This document shows, piece after piece, positions 7,542 through 15,117 of a stretch of DNA of 20,403 nucleotides. The translations under genes and the position numbers were made by a program. The notes under the pieces are model-generated. The model did not search any database. It was given only the letters and a program-made list of their open reading frames with translations, and was not told the DNA's origin. This stretch comes from an uncultured Polaromonas sp. Its GTDB lineage: Bacteria > Pseudomonadota > Gammaproteobacteria > Burkholderiales > Burkholderiaceae. The DNA lies in NCBI GenBank assembly GCA_946479075.1, contig CAMLDT010000041.1:1-20403 (forward strand), in the 5' to 3' direction. The stretch's first letter is position 1. The number at the start of each line of letters is the position of its first letter.

Positions 7542-8711
7542 GTGAAAGCTTCCACCGATCACCTCGCGCTCCCCTTTTTTGACGACACCCATCGTGCCCT
7601 GGGCCGGGACCTCGCCGACTGGGCGCCTTTGCAACACGTGGACGAAGCCGATGACCGGCGCGCCTGCAAGGAATGGGTGCGGCGGCTGGGCGACGGTGGC
7701 TGGCTGCGCTACTGCGTTCCGGGCAGCGCCGGCGGCGCGCTGGACAAACTCGATTCGCGCGCGCTGGTGATCCTGCGCGAAACCCTGGCCTTTCATTCGC
7801 CGCTGGCCGACTTCGCCTTTGCGATGCAGGGCCTGGGCAGCGGCGCCATCACGCTGACCGGCACACCGGCGCAACAGGCGGCCTACCTGCCCGCGGTGGC
7901 ACGCGGCGACAAGATCGCGGCCTTTGCACTGAGCGAACCTGATGCGGGTTCCGATGCCGGCGCCATGACCACCAGCGCCGAGTCCGCTGCAGGAGCTTGG
8001 GTCCTCAATGGCAGCAAAACCTGGATCAGCAACGGCGGCATCGCCGACTTCTATGTCACCTTTGCCAAGACCGACAAGGCGGCCGGCACCCGCGGCATCA
8101 CCGCCTTCATCGTTGATGCCGATACCCCCGGGCTCGACAGCAGTGAACACATCGCGGTGATGGCGCCGCACCCGCTGGCCACCCTGAAGTTTGACGGCTG
8201 CAAGCTCGGCAGCGAAACACAACTGGGCGTTCTCAACGGCGGCTTCAAGCTGGCGATGCAGACGCTGGACATCTTTCGCGCCTCGGTCGCCGCCGCTGCT
8301 TTGGGCATGGCACGGCGTGCGCTGTTCGAGGCCGTGCGCTTTTCGCGGGAGCGCAAGATGTTTGGCCAGACCCTGGCCGACTTCCAGCTCACGCAAGCCA
8401 AGATCGGTGAGATGGCGGCGCTGATCGACGCCGCCGCGCTGCTGACCTACCGCGCGGCCTGGCTGCGCGACGACAGCGAGGCGCGCGGTGCCGGCAAACG
8501 CATCACCGCTGAGGCAGCGATGGCGAAGATGACGGCCACCGAAAACGCCCAGCGCGTGATCGACATGGCGCTGCAGATGCATGGCGGACTGGGCGTCAAG
8601 GTGGGCACCAAGGTGGAAAGCCTGTACCGCGACATCCGCTCGCTGCGCATTTACGAAGGCGCGACCGAAGTCCAGCAACTGATCATTGGCAAAGCGATGC
8701 TGCAATCATGA
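7542..8711 (+). CDS. Acyl-CoA dehydrogenase family protein
   Basis: This 389-residue FAD flavoenzyme would introduce an alpha,beta double bond into a CoA thioester. It shows the FAD/acyl motif [13 protein letters not shown], the [15 protein letters not shown] strand, and the C-terminal [19 protein letters not shown] in which Glu371 is the expected catalytic base. I chose the GTG at 7542 because GGGAGA at 7531-7536 sits six bases before it, it falls just after the upstream stop codon, and it gives normal family length. An in-frame ATG at 7488 would overlap the crotonase gene by 53 bases. The stop overlaps the ligase start (ATGA). In context it probably oxidises a reduced cyclic intermediate of the aminobenzoyl-CoA route or an open-chain product of it. 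Confidence 0.9.
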   Translation: MKASTDHLALPFFDDTHRALGRDLADWAPLQHVDEADDRRACKEWVRRLGDGGWLRYCVPGSAGGALDKLDSRALVILRETLAFHSPLADFAFAMQGLGSGAITLTGTPAQQAAYLPAVARGDKIAAFALSEPDAGSDAGAMTTSAESAAGAWVLNGSKTWISNGGIADFYVTFAKTDKAAGTRGITAFIVDADTPGLDSSEHIAVMAPHPLATLKFDGCKLGSETQLGVLNGGFKLAMQTLDIFRASVAAAALGMARRALFEAVRFSRERKMFGQTLADFQLTQAKIGEMAALIDAAALLTYRAAWLRDDSEARGAGKRITAEAAMAKMTATENAQRVIDMALQMHGGLGVKVGTKVESLYRDIRSLRIYEGATEVQQLIIGKAMLQS

Positions 8712-10330
8712 ACAAGCCTGCCCCCTCCGTACAAACCGACCGTTTTGTGCACGACCGCCTGCCACCGGCCGACCAGTGGCCGCAGATGCGTTACGACCTG
8801 CCCGAACTGCAGATACCCGAACAGGCCAACCTGGTGGATGTGCTGTTTGAACGGGTCGCGGGGCAAGGCCTGTCCGGTCGCCCCTTCCTGCGCTCCGACA
8901 AGCTCACGCTTTCGTACGCCGAGGCACACGAGCGTGTCAAACGGATTGCCCAGGTGCTGACCGACGGCTTGAAGCTGGTGCCCGGCAACCGTGTCCTGCT
9001 GCGCGGCGGCAACACGGTCGAGATGGCGCTGGCCTGGCTGGGGGTGGTCAAGGCCGGCCTGGTGGTGGTGGCCACCATGCCCTTGTTGCGCGCCAAGGAA
9101 CTCGGCGAGGTCATCGCCAAGTCGCAGGCCACCGTGGCACTTTGCGACGCCGGCCTGTTGGCAGAACTGGAAACAGCCCGGGGCCAGAACCCGGTGCTGA
9201 CGCACATCGTGCCCTTCAATACCGAAGGCACGGGCTCACTGTCAACGCTGGCGTCAGCCAGGGATGGCAACTTCATCGCCTGCCCGACCTCGGCCGACGA
9301 CATCGCGATGATGGCCTTCACCTCGGGCACCACCGGCACACCCAAAGCGCCGGTGCACACCCACCGCGACGTGCTCGCCGCCTGCGAAGCCTGGCCCCGC
9401 CATGTGCTCCGGGCCACGCCCGACGACATCGTCATGGGCTCGCCGCCGCTGGCCTTCACCTTCGGCCTGGGCGGCATGCTGATTTTCCCGATGTGGGCCG
9501 GCGCCTCGGTGTATTACCCGGGCATTGCCTACACGCCCGAGGCCATGGTCAAGCTGATCAACGAGGTCGGCGCCACCATCTGCTACACCGCACCCACCTT
9601 CTACCGCCAGATGGCCGCATTCGCGAAGCAGCACGGCGTGCCCACGCTGCGCACCTGCGTGAGCGCCGGCGAAGGCTTGCCTGACGCAACGCGCCAGCTC
9701 TGGAAAGAAGCCACCGGCATCGAGATGACCGACGGCATTGGCGCGACCGAGATGTTCCACATCTTCATCTCCGCCGCGCCGGCCGAGGTGCGCCGCGGCG
9801 CCATCGGCAAGGTGGTGCCGGGCTACACCGCCAAGGTGGTGGACGACGCCGGCCAGGAAGTGCCGCGCGGCACCATTGGCAAGCTGGCGGTGATCGGTCC
9901 CACGGGCTGCCGCTACCTCGACGACGAGCGTCAGGCCAACTATGTGAAAGACGGCTGGAACTATCCGGGCGACGCCTTCCTGCAGGACGAGGATGGCTAC
10001 TTTTTCTACCAGGCGCGCGCCGACGACATGATCATCACCTCGGGCTACAACGTCGGTGGACCGGAAGTCGAGGACGCCCTGCTCAAGCATCCAGCCGTCG
10101 CCGAATGCGGCGTGATCGGCGTTCCCGACGACGAGCGCGGCATGGTGGTCAAGGCCTTTGTGGTGCTCAAGCCCGGCCAGGCTCCGGACGGCGTCATGAC
10201 CAAGGCCCTGCAGGACCACGTCAAGGGCACGCTGGCGCCTTTCAAGTATCCACGCCATGTCGAATTTGTCGCCACGCTGCCGCGCACGGAAACCGGCAAG
10301 CTGCAGCGCTTCAGGCTGCGACAGCCATGA
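8708..10330 (+). CDS. Benzoate-CoA ligase family / 2-aminobenzoate-CoA ligase
   Basis: This 540-residue ANL-superfamily enzyme would activate an aromatic acid to its CoA thioester via an adenylate. The P-loop-like A3 motif is [11 protein letters not shown] at residues 205-215 (unusually PKAP rather than PKG or PKA-hydrophobic). A5 is [13 protein letters not shown]7-A8 is [37 protein letters not shown] in the expected place (key residues Asp and Arg present), and the A10 lysine is Lys531 in [11 protein letters not shown]. Length and motifs fit benzoate-type ligases. The partner monooxygenase/reductase points to 2-aminobenzoate as substrate, with salicylate or benzoate as alternatives. The start overlaps the dehydrogenase stop and the stop overlaps the thioesterase start, both ATGA. 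Confidence 0.88.
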   Translation: MNKPAPSVQTDRFVHDRLPPADQWPQMRYDLPELQIPEQANLVDVLFERVAGQGLSGRPFLRSDKLTLSYAEAHERVKRIAQVLTDGLKLVPGNRVLLRGGNTVEMALAWLGVVKAGLVVVATMPLLRAKELGEVIAKSQATVALCDAGLLAELETARGQNPVLTHIVPFNTEGTGSLSTLASARDGNFIACPTSADDIAMMAFTSGTTGTPKAPVHTHRDVLAACEAWPRHVLRATPDDIVMGSPPLAFTFGLGGMLIFPMWAGASVYYPGIAYTPEAMVKLINEVGATICYTAPTFYRQMAAFAKQHGVPTLRTCVSAGEGLPDATRQLWKEATGIEMTDGIGATEMFHIFISAAPAEVRRGAIGKVVPGYTAKVVDDAGQEVPRGTIGKLAVIGPTGCRYLDDERQANYVKDGWNYPGDAFLQDEDGYFFYQARADDMIITSGYNVGGPEVEDALLKHPAVAECGVIGVPDDERGMVVKAFVVLKPGQAPDGVMTKALQDHVKGTLAPFKYPRHVEFVATLPRTETGKLQRFRLRQP

Positions 10331-10782
10331 GCGGCGCGCTGACCTTCACGGCGCGCAAGCAGATCCGGTTTCACCACTGCGACCCGGCCGGCATTGTTTT
10401 TTATCCGCAGTATTTCTACCTGCTGCATGAAACACAGGAAGACTTTCTGGCCCATATCGGCCACCCGGAGCACGGTCTGATTGCCGCCGGCCTGGGCGTG
10501 CCCATCGTGGATCTGAAAACCGAATTCCGCGGCATGTGCCGGTATGGCGACGAGATCGACATCCGCTTGTCGCTGACCCGCATCGGCAATGCCAGCATTG
10601 GCATGCGCTACGAAATTCATAGCTGCTCGCGCCCGTCAGATAAGGGCCAGACACTGAAATTAATCGCAAACACTGTGGTGGTCTGCTCGGAAATACCCCA
10701 TGGCAAGGTGCTGGCCATTCCAGCCGGATTGCGCGCTGCACTACAGCCCTACCTCGACACAAACAAGGAAGACAAACCATGA
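10327..10782 (+). CDS. Acyl-CoA thioesterase, 4-hydroxybenzoyl-CoA thioesterase (hotdog) family
   Basis: This 151-residue single hotdog domain carries the 4HBT signature HHCDPAGIVFYPQYF, with Asp19 as likely nucleophile or base. It would hydrolyse aryl-CoA or pathway dead-end thioesters and return CoA, a common housekeeping role in CoA-dependent aromatic pathways. It is joined by ATGA overlaps to the ligase before and the RidA gene after. Codons for about residues 93-110 (YEIHSCSRPSDKG and neighbours) lie inside a dispersed repeat that also occurs in the gap at 6150-6196, so this surface segment may be repeat-derived. The reading frame remains intact through it. Confidence 0.86.
   Translation: MSGALTFTARKQIRFHHCDPAGIVFYPQYFYLLHETQEDFLAHIGHPEHGLIAAGLGVPIVDLKTEFRGMCRYGDEIDIRLSLTRIGNASIGMRYEIHSCSRPSDKGQTLKLIANTVVVCSEIPHGKVLAIPAGLRAALQPYLDTNKEDKP
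10605..10657 (-). repeat. GCTAT-type dispersed repeat, copy C (inside thioesterase gene, reversed)
   Basis: The reverse complement of 10605-10632 matches copy A at 22 of 28 positions and shares the GCTAT-N7-GTAGC core. Beyond it, GATAAGGGC at 10639-10647 matches the reverse complement of the GCCCTTATC in copy B. The repeat is in frame and open within the thioesterase coding sequence. Confidence 0.6.
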
Positions 10783-11174
10783 TGAAACTGCTGCAACCCG
10801 AGGGTTGGGCCGAGCCCAAAGGTTATGCCAACGGGGTGATGGCGCGCGGCGCGATGATTTTTGTGGGCGGCCAGATCGGCTGGAATGCGCAGCAGCAGTT
10901 TGAAAGCGATGACTTCATCGCGCAGACACGCCAAGCATTGCAGAACATCCTGGCGGTGCTGCAGGCCGGGGGCGCCGGACCGGAGCACATGGTGCGCATG
11001 ACCTGGTACGTCGTTGACCGCGTGGAGTACATCGCACGCCTCAAGGAGCTGGGCAGCGCCTACCGGGAGGTCATGGGCAGGAATTTTCCTGCCATGACCT
11101 GCGTGGAAGTTTCGGCGCTGGTCGAAGAGCGGGCACGCATCGAAATTGAAGTCACCGCCGTCCTTCCGGATTGA
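10779..11174 (+). CDS. RidA/YjgF family enamine/imine deaminase
   Basis: This 131-residue Rid-fold protein has GAMIFVGGQIGW at residues 24-35, NFPAMTCVEVSALV at 102-115 and the key Arg120 in ERARIEIEVTAV. That arginine corresponds to the residue that anchors the substrate carboxylate in active RidA proteins. Rid proteins hydrolyse reactive enamines/imines to ketones plus ammonia. As last gene of the aromatic-CoA operon (ATGA overlap with the thioesterase) it is placed to remove the amino group from the 2-amino-cyclohexene-carboxyl-CoA intermediate. It could alternatively have a general detoxifying role. A second in-frame ATG at 10782 is possible. Confidence 0.9.
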   Translation: MMKLLQPEGWAEPKGYANGVMARGAMIFVGGQIGWNAQQQFESDDFIAQTRQALQNILAVLQAGGAGPEHMVRMTWYVVDRVEYIARLKELGSAYREVMGRNFPAMTCVEVSALVEERARIEIEVTAVLPD

Positions 11175-11341
11175 AACGCTGCACCGTCCGGCGCCAGGGT
11201 GGACAAGCGGGCAACGAAGCGGAGCTCAGCCCTCAAATGCAGGGGACAAAGGGCACCGTTCTGGCATAAGATCGTTTCCGGTCCTGGCAGAACTTTCAAA
11301 TTTTCCGACGGGCCAGCAACCCTGACTCTTTGGAGATTCCT

Positions 11342-11401
11342 GTGAACCCATCCCGACCGCCCCATGCGCGCCTTCACGACACAGGATGCAGCCATGACTG
11401 A
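11342..11401 (+). CDS. Possible 19-codon leader ORF (low confidence)
   Basis: A GGAG at 11332-11335 lies six bases before a GTG at 11342. From there a 19-residue frame (MNPSRPPHARLHDTGCSHD) ends at a TGA (11399-11401) that overlaps the start of the PAS-receiver gene at 11394. This is the best Shine-Dalgarno sequence in the region yet it serves the wrong frame for the main gene, which suggests either translational coupling or chance. Confidence 0.25.
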   Translation: MNPSRPPHARLHDTGCSHD

Positions 11402-12356
11402 GCAGGTGCCTGGTTTCCGACAATCCGCAGCCGAACCTGAATTCGGGCTCGCTGAGGCTCAGCGGCGCATGCAGCAGCAGTTGATGGCGAGCACCGGTGT
11501 GGCCCAGTGCGTCTTCGACATGGCGCGCCAGGAATTGAGCTGGAACGCCCGTGCCTATGAGATGTTCGGCGTCGGCCCCGCGGGCTCCCCGGTCACGCTG
11601 GATCTGGCGCTGAGCCTTGTTTATCCGGACGACCTCGACACACTGGTCCATGCGCGCGAACAATCGCGCCGCGGCTCCGGCACGATCGAGCTCGACTACC
11701 GCATCATCCGTCCCGATGGTGAGCTGGTGGACATCCACTCCCTGATGTTTTGCGAGCTCGACAGTCAGGGCCGGCCCCTGATGCTGGTGGAGCTGTGCCT
11801 GGACGTCACCGAACGCAAACGCGTGGAGAGTGCCTTGATCCAGTCCGCCCGGCTGTGCCGCGTGCTGGACAAGGTCTCCACCGACCTGTACTGGGAGCAG
11901 TCAATGGGTGAGGATGCCAGTGACACGCATCCCGCGCCCCTTGCCCCCGCTGCAACCGGGGAAGGCCCGTCGCGGAAAATGCGCGTGCTTTACGTTGAAG
12001 ACAACATGTACAACCTGATGCTGTTCGACGACGTGATGCGAACCCGTGACGATGTGGAAATGCGCATGGCGCAAAACGGCGCGCAGGGGTTTGAGGTGGC
12101 GAGCACCTGGCAGCCCGATGTGCTGGTCCTTGACGGTCGCCTGCCAGACATCCACGGCATCGACCTGCTCAAGCGCATGCGGACCATCCCCGGACTGGAG
12201 ACCACCCCGGCCTTCATGTGTTCTGCCGATACCCTGCCAGAGCACAAGCTGCTTGCCGAGCAAGCCGGCTTTATCGGCTACTGGACCAAACCCGTGGATT
12301 TCGACAAGATTTTTGACGAACTGGACCGGATCGCCGTGGGCGGTGGCCTGACCTGA
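11394..12356 (+). CDS. PAS domain plus response-regulator receiver protein without kinase domain
   Basis: This 320-residue protein has an N-terminal PAS/PAC sensor unit (about residues 35-145: WNARAYEMFGVG, VYPDDLDTLV, DYRIIRPDGELVDIHSL, ending in LDVTERKR) and a C-terminal receiver domain (about 196-315). The receiver has its acidic pocket at Asp203 (LYVEDN), phosphoacceptor Asp247 (LVLDGRLPD), Ser277 and Lys299 (YWTKPV). Between them (146-195) there is only a short linker; no HisKA or HATPase domain and no output domain. The receiver resembles those ending hybrid histidine kinases. I chose ATG 11394 because AGGA lies seven bases upstream; ATG 11364 in the same frame has no ribosome site. 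No functional tie to either neighbouring cluster is evident. Confidence 0.85.
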   Translation: MTEQVPGFRQSAAEPEFGLAEAQRRMQQQLMASTGVAQCVFDMARQELSWNARAYEMFGVGPAGSPVTLDLALSLVYPDDLDTLVHAREQSRRGSGTIELDYRIIRPDGELVDIHSLMFCELDSQGRPLMLVELCLDVTERKRVESALIQSARLCRVLDKVSTDLYWEQSMGEDASDTHPAPLAPAATGEGPSRKMRVLYVEDNMYNLMLFDDVMRTRDDVEMRMAQNGAQGFEVASTWQPDVLVLDGRLPDIHGIDLLKRMRTIPGLETTPAFMCSADTLPEHKLLAEQAGFIGYWTKPVDFDKIFDELDRIAVGGGLT

Positions 12357-12361
12357 GCGTT

Positions 12362-12392
12362 GGATGTGGGGGCCCGCGACGGGCCTCCATCC
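12362..12392. terminator. Hairpin between convergent genes (possible terminator)
   Basis: Nested inverted repeats, GGATG/CATCC outside and GGCCC-GCGAC-GGGCC inside, lie just after the PAS-receiver stop codon. There is no T-run, so termination would need Rho or other help. Confidence 0.3.
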
Positions 12393-12485
12393 GTGCCGGA
12401 TCAGGGAAGAGAGACGCGCGGCAGTGGGCGAGTGGCCACGGAGCCCGTGCACCCGCCCCCGCACCTCACCCACAAGCCCGCTGCG

Positions 12486-14801
12486 TTACTGACCTGCAGA
12501 CACCGGGGCCGCAGAACTCTCCCGGACAATCAGCCAGCGGTCGGCGAGCTTCACCCACTGCAGGGTCTTGACCACCGTATCCCGGTAATTGGCCGACCGG
12601 TAGTTTTGCGTAAACACCATGGTGGCGTGCGTCGCGTCCGTCAGTGTCACGGTGAGGTCGGCGATTTCCACCTTGATCTCCGTTGCACGCGTCAGGGCAA
12701 TCACGCGCTTTTCCCTCCAGGCGTCCCGGTCGCCTCCAGCAGGCGGCATGAAATTCGGAGCGTAAAACTGCAGATAAGCATCCACATCGCGCTTGGCCCA
12801 GGCTGCACGCCAGCTTTGCAAGGCCTGCCGGACTTCGCTGTAGTTGGCATCGTCAGGCGACGAGACCGGCGCAGCGGGCGCAGCCGCCGGCACCTGCGCC
12901 TGTGCGACCTGAGGTGCCTCGGGAGGCGGTGCCATCATGGAAGCCGGAGCCGCCGGAGCCGTTGAGGCAGGTGGGGCAGGTGGTGCTGCGGAAACAGGCG
13001 AAGCGGATGGAGCAACAGGCGTCGGCTGCGCCGGAGCGGGCGCTGGCACAGCAGGACTGACAGCCCTTGATTTGCGCGAGGCGGATGAAGCGGGGACGGT
13101 TGCGGTCGCTGCCGGGGCGGCCGGGCTCGCAGGCACACCCGCCACGGGGGCCGTGTTTGGCGCGGCAGTCAGCATGTCCTGCATGGCACGTTCCCGTGCA
13201 TTGAGCAGGGCGGTCTGCTTCTGCAGCTCGGCGGAGCGCTCGATCAGCTCGGATTTGTTGACGGCGTAAACGGTCACCGGCTCAGCCGGGCAATTCTGGG
13301 CTGCGTCACTGCCATCGCTCCATTGATCGAAACCGGGAACCACGCCGGTGTCAATTTTGGAAATCTCCAGCGCGCCCAGCAAGGTGCCGAGGCTGGCATG
13401 CGTTCTGGCATAGGAGATGTTCAGATCCTGCTCGGCGTTGACCTCCGCACGCTTGGCCTGGTACAGCTCGTTTTCGGTGTCCAGCAAATCCAGCAAGGTG
13501 CGCTGGCCGATGTCGAACTGGAGACGGTAAGCATTTCTCGCCTTCTCGACGGAGAGCTTGTTCTGATTGAGGTAGCCGAGCTGCTCGTTGAGCTTGCGCA
13601 CATCGTTGTAGGCAATCAGCAATGTCTGCCGGATATCGCGGCAGGTCTTGTCACGCAAATCCTTCGCAACATTCAACTGCTCGGCGAACTGCCGCTCTCG
13701 CGAGCGGTCACTCATGCCGTTGAACAGGTTCCAGCTCATGACCACTTCCGCAACATTGGTCTCGGAGCTTCCCGGAACGCCGCTCACGTTGCTGCCCTTG
13801 TCGCGCCGCAGCCGCAAGTCAAAACGCGGCTGATAAGCGCCGCTGCGGGAGGCCAGCGCCGCGCTGGACGCACGCACATTTTCGATCGATGCCCGCAAGG
13901 CGCCATTGGACTGCTGCGCCTGCCGCACCGCAGTGCTTGCATCGGCCGGAATGTTCGCCTTCAATTGCTCGGACAAAGGCATTTCTTCCGTAGGAACCTG
14001 TCCCACCAGTCGCTGGAAGCGCGCTGTAGTGTCATGAAGATTGGAGGTCTCGGTCAGCAAATTGGCTTCGGCCAACGCCAGACGCGCCGCAATTTGCTCC
14101 AGGTCCACCGAGCGCGCAACCTTGGCCTTGACCCGGCGCTCGGTCTGGTCAAACACAGAGCGATGCTGAACAAAGTTATCCTCTGCCAGCCGGACAAGTT
14201 GCCGGTAGCGCAATACGTCATAGTAGGCGCGGGCCACTTCCAGGGCGACGCTTTCGGAGGTATCAAAAAACTCGAACAAGCGCACCAGTCTGGCGTGATC
14301 AAGCCGCCTGATCTCATTGCGGGTCGCAAACCCGTCGTAAAGCAGTTGCGTGATGGTCAGTGAGGAGGACGAGCGGTCATAAGGAGAGCGAATGGTGGGA
14401 TCGCTTTGCCGTTCGGAACCCACACCGGCCAGCAGATCAACCCTGGGCAACAGGGCGCCGGCACCGACATCACGCTCAAAATCGGCCGCCTTCAAGGTGT
14501 GCCAGCGCGAGAGGACCTCGGGATTTTGCAGAACCGCTTTTTGCGCCGCCTCCTTGAGTGTCAAGGGTTTAGGCGCCGGCATCTGCGCCGGTGCCTGCGT
14601 CTGCGTCTGCGCAGGGGCCGGTGCCTCTGTTTGTGTTTGTGCCTGGGCTTTATTGGTCAGAAATCCCGCGCTGCCCAGCACCATGGCCGCCCACAACGTC
14701 GCAAGAACCATGGCTTGCGGGGGACGCCCGCACCCACGATCAGGCGTTTGGAGGCAGGGCTCAATCCGCGTGAAGCGGAGTTCTCGCAACAGAACGCTCA
14801 T
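12486..14801 (-). CDS. TolC-family type I secretion outer-membrane protein with C-terminal NTF2-like domain
   Basis: This 771-residue protein has a signal peptide whose hydrophobic core is MVLATLWAAMVLGSAGF, ending in KAQA. Two OEP repeats follow (about residues 80-290 and 300-495), with TITQLLYDGFATRNEIR and SWNLFNGMSDRSRERQ strands and ALEVARAYYDVLRY and FDIGQRTLLDLLDTENELYQAKR helices, typical of TolC. After the barrel come a coiled-coil-like stretch (SELIERSAELQKQTALL), about 80 residues of Pro/Ala-rich linker, and a final domain (about 652-765) of NTF2/DUF4440-like type, with W-AW--RD-DAYLQFYAPNF and LQWVKLADRWLIVRE features. Usual TolC proteins have about 430-500 residues, so the tail is an addition. 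It probably forms the outer channel that exports the adhesin at 17802. The start at 14801 is favoured by an ATGA overlap with a leader ORF; ATG 14711 is the alternative. Confidence 0.85.
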   Translation of the reverse strand: MSVLLRELRFTRIEPCLQTPDRGCGRPPQAMVLATLWAAMVLGSAGFLTNKAQAQTQTEAPAPAQTQTQAPAQMPAPKPLTLKEAAQKAVLQNPEVLSRWHTLKAADFERDVGAGALLPRVDLLAGVGSERQSDPTIRSPYDRSSSSLTITQLLYDGFATRNEIRRLDHARLVRLFEFFDTSESVALEVARAYYDVLRYRQLVRLAEDNFVQHRSVFDQTERRVKAKVARSVDLEQIAARLALAEANLLTETSNLHDTTARFQRLVGQVPTEEMPLSEQLKANIPADASTAVRQAQQSNGALRASIENVRASSAALASRSGAYQPRFDLRLRRDKGSNVSGVPGSSETNVAEVVMSWNLFNGMSDRSRERQFAEQLNVAKDLRDKTCRDIRQTLLIAYNDVRKLNEQLGYLNQNKLSVEKARNAYRLQFDIGQRTLLDLLDTENELYQAKRAEVNAEQDLNISYARTHASLGTLLGALEISKIDTGVVPGFDQWSDGSDAAQNCPAEPVTVYAVNKSELIERSAELQKQTALLNARERAMQDMLTAAPNTAPVAGVPASPAAPAATATVPASSASRKSRAVSPAVPAPAPAQPTPVAPSASPVSAAPPAPPASTAPAAPASMMAPPPEAPQVAQAQVPAAAPAAPVSSPDDANYSEVRQALQSWRAAWAKRDVDAYLQFYAPNFMPPAGGDRDAWREKRVIALTRATEIKVEIADLTVTLTDATHATMVFTQNYRSANYRDTVVKTLQWVKLADRWLIVRESSAAPVSAGQ

Positions 14802-14902
14802 GTGCCGGACCGCTTCGCCGTTACACTGGCAAGCCAGGAAACCGGGGACCAGCCATGATGGAAGTGGCACTGTAATGAGCTGTAAAAAGGGGGGTTTTGC
14901 AT
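14798..14902 (-). CDS. Putative 34-codon leader ORF coupled to tolC
   Basis: A strong AGGAG (14912-14908, minus strand) sits five bases before an ATG at 14902. The frame runs 34 codons and its TGA overlaps the proposed tolC ATG at 14801 (ATGA). The peptide starts MQNPPFYSSLQCHFHHGW and resembles nothing I know. Its early codons include the run AAAACCCCCCTTTTT. The tolC start itself has no Shine-Dalgarno sequence, so coupling through this ORF is plausible. It could be a non-coding coincidence. Confidence 0.35.
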   Translation of the reverse strand: MQNPPFYSSLQCHFHHGWSPVSWLASVTAKRSGT

Positions 14903-15117
14903 GCTTGCTCCTGCTCACGGACGCGGTCACCAGGCGCTGCAGGCAACCTTGAATGCCTTGAGGACCTGACAAATCGAACGACAAAAATCATTCGAAATCA
15001 GGTGAACAAAGCACAGGTAGTTACTGTTTTATATAGATATTTTCATATTACCGCACACATCTTTTCGGCGCAATAAATATCCGGTTCTAACAGGCAGTTG
15101 GGGCAAAAACGACACAC
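14903..15117. promoter_or_regulatory. Divergent control region between tolC and lapG-like gene
   Basis: This stretch, gene-free apart from the leader ORF next to it, separates the minus-strand TolC gene from the plus-strand LapG gene. Bases 15018-15060 and 15071-15090 are AT-rich islands in an otherwise GC-rich window, with -10-like words such as CATATT at 15044-15049 (plus) and TATATA near 15030-15035. No confident -35/-10 pair or regulator site could be fixed by eye. Confidence 0.4.

Noticed and set aside
3852..11174. Classical salicylate-to-gentisate operon
   Set aside because: No gentisate dioxygenase or maleylpyruvate genes are present, and the crotonase, dehydrogenase and RidA genes have no role in that route; kept only as an alternative for the flavoprotein substrate.
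13323..14363. Plus-strand open frame (346 codons) opposite tolC
   Set aside because: Antisense shadow; no ribosome site and no recognisable domain, whereas the minus strand shows both TolC repeats.
14802..14984. TTG at 14984 as start of tolC
   Set aside because: It would put about 90 residues before the signal-peptide core; no Shine-Dalgarno sequence, and the coupled ATG at 14801 is better.
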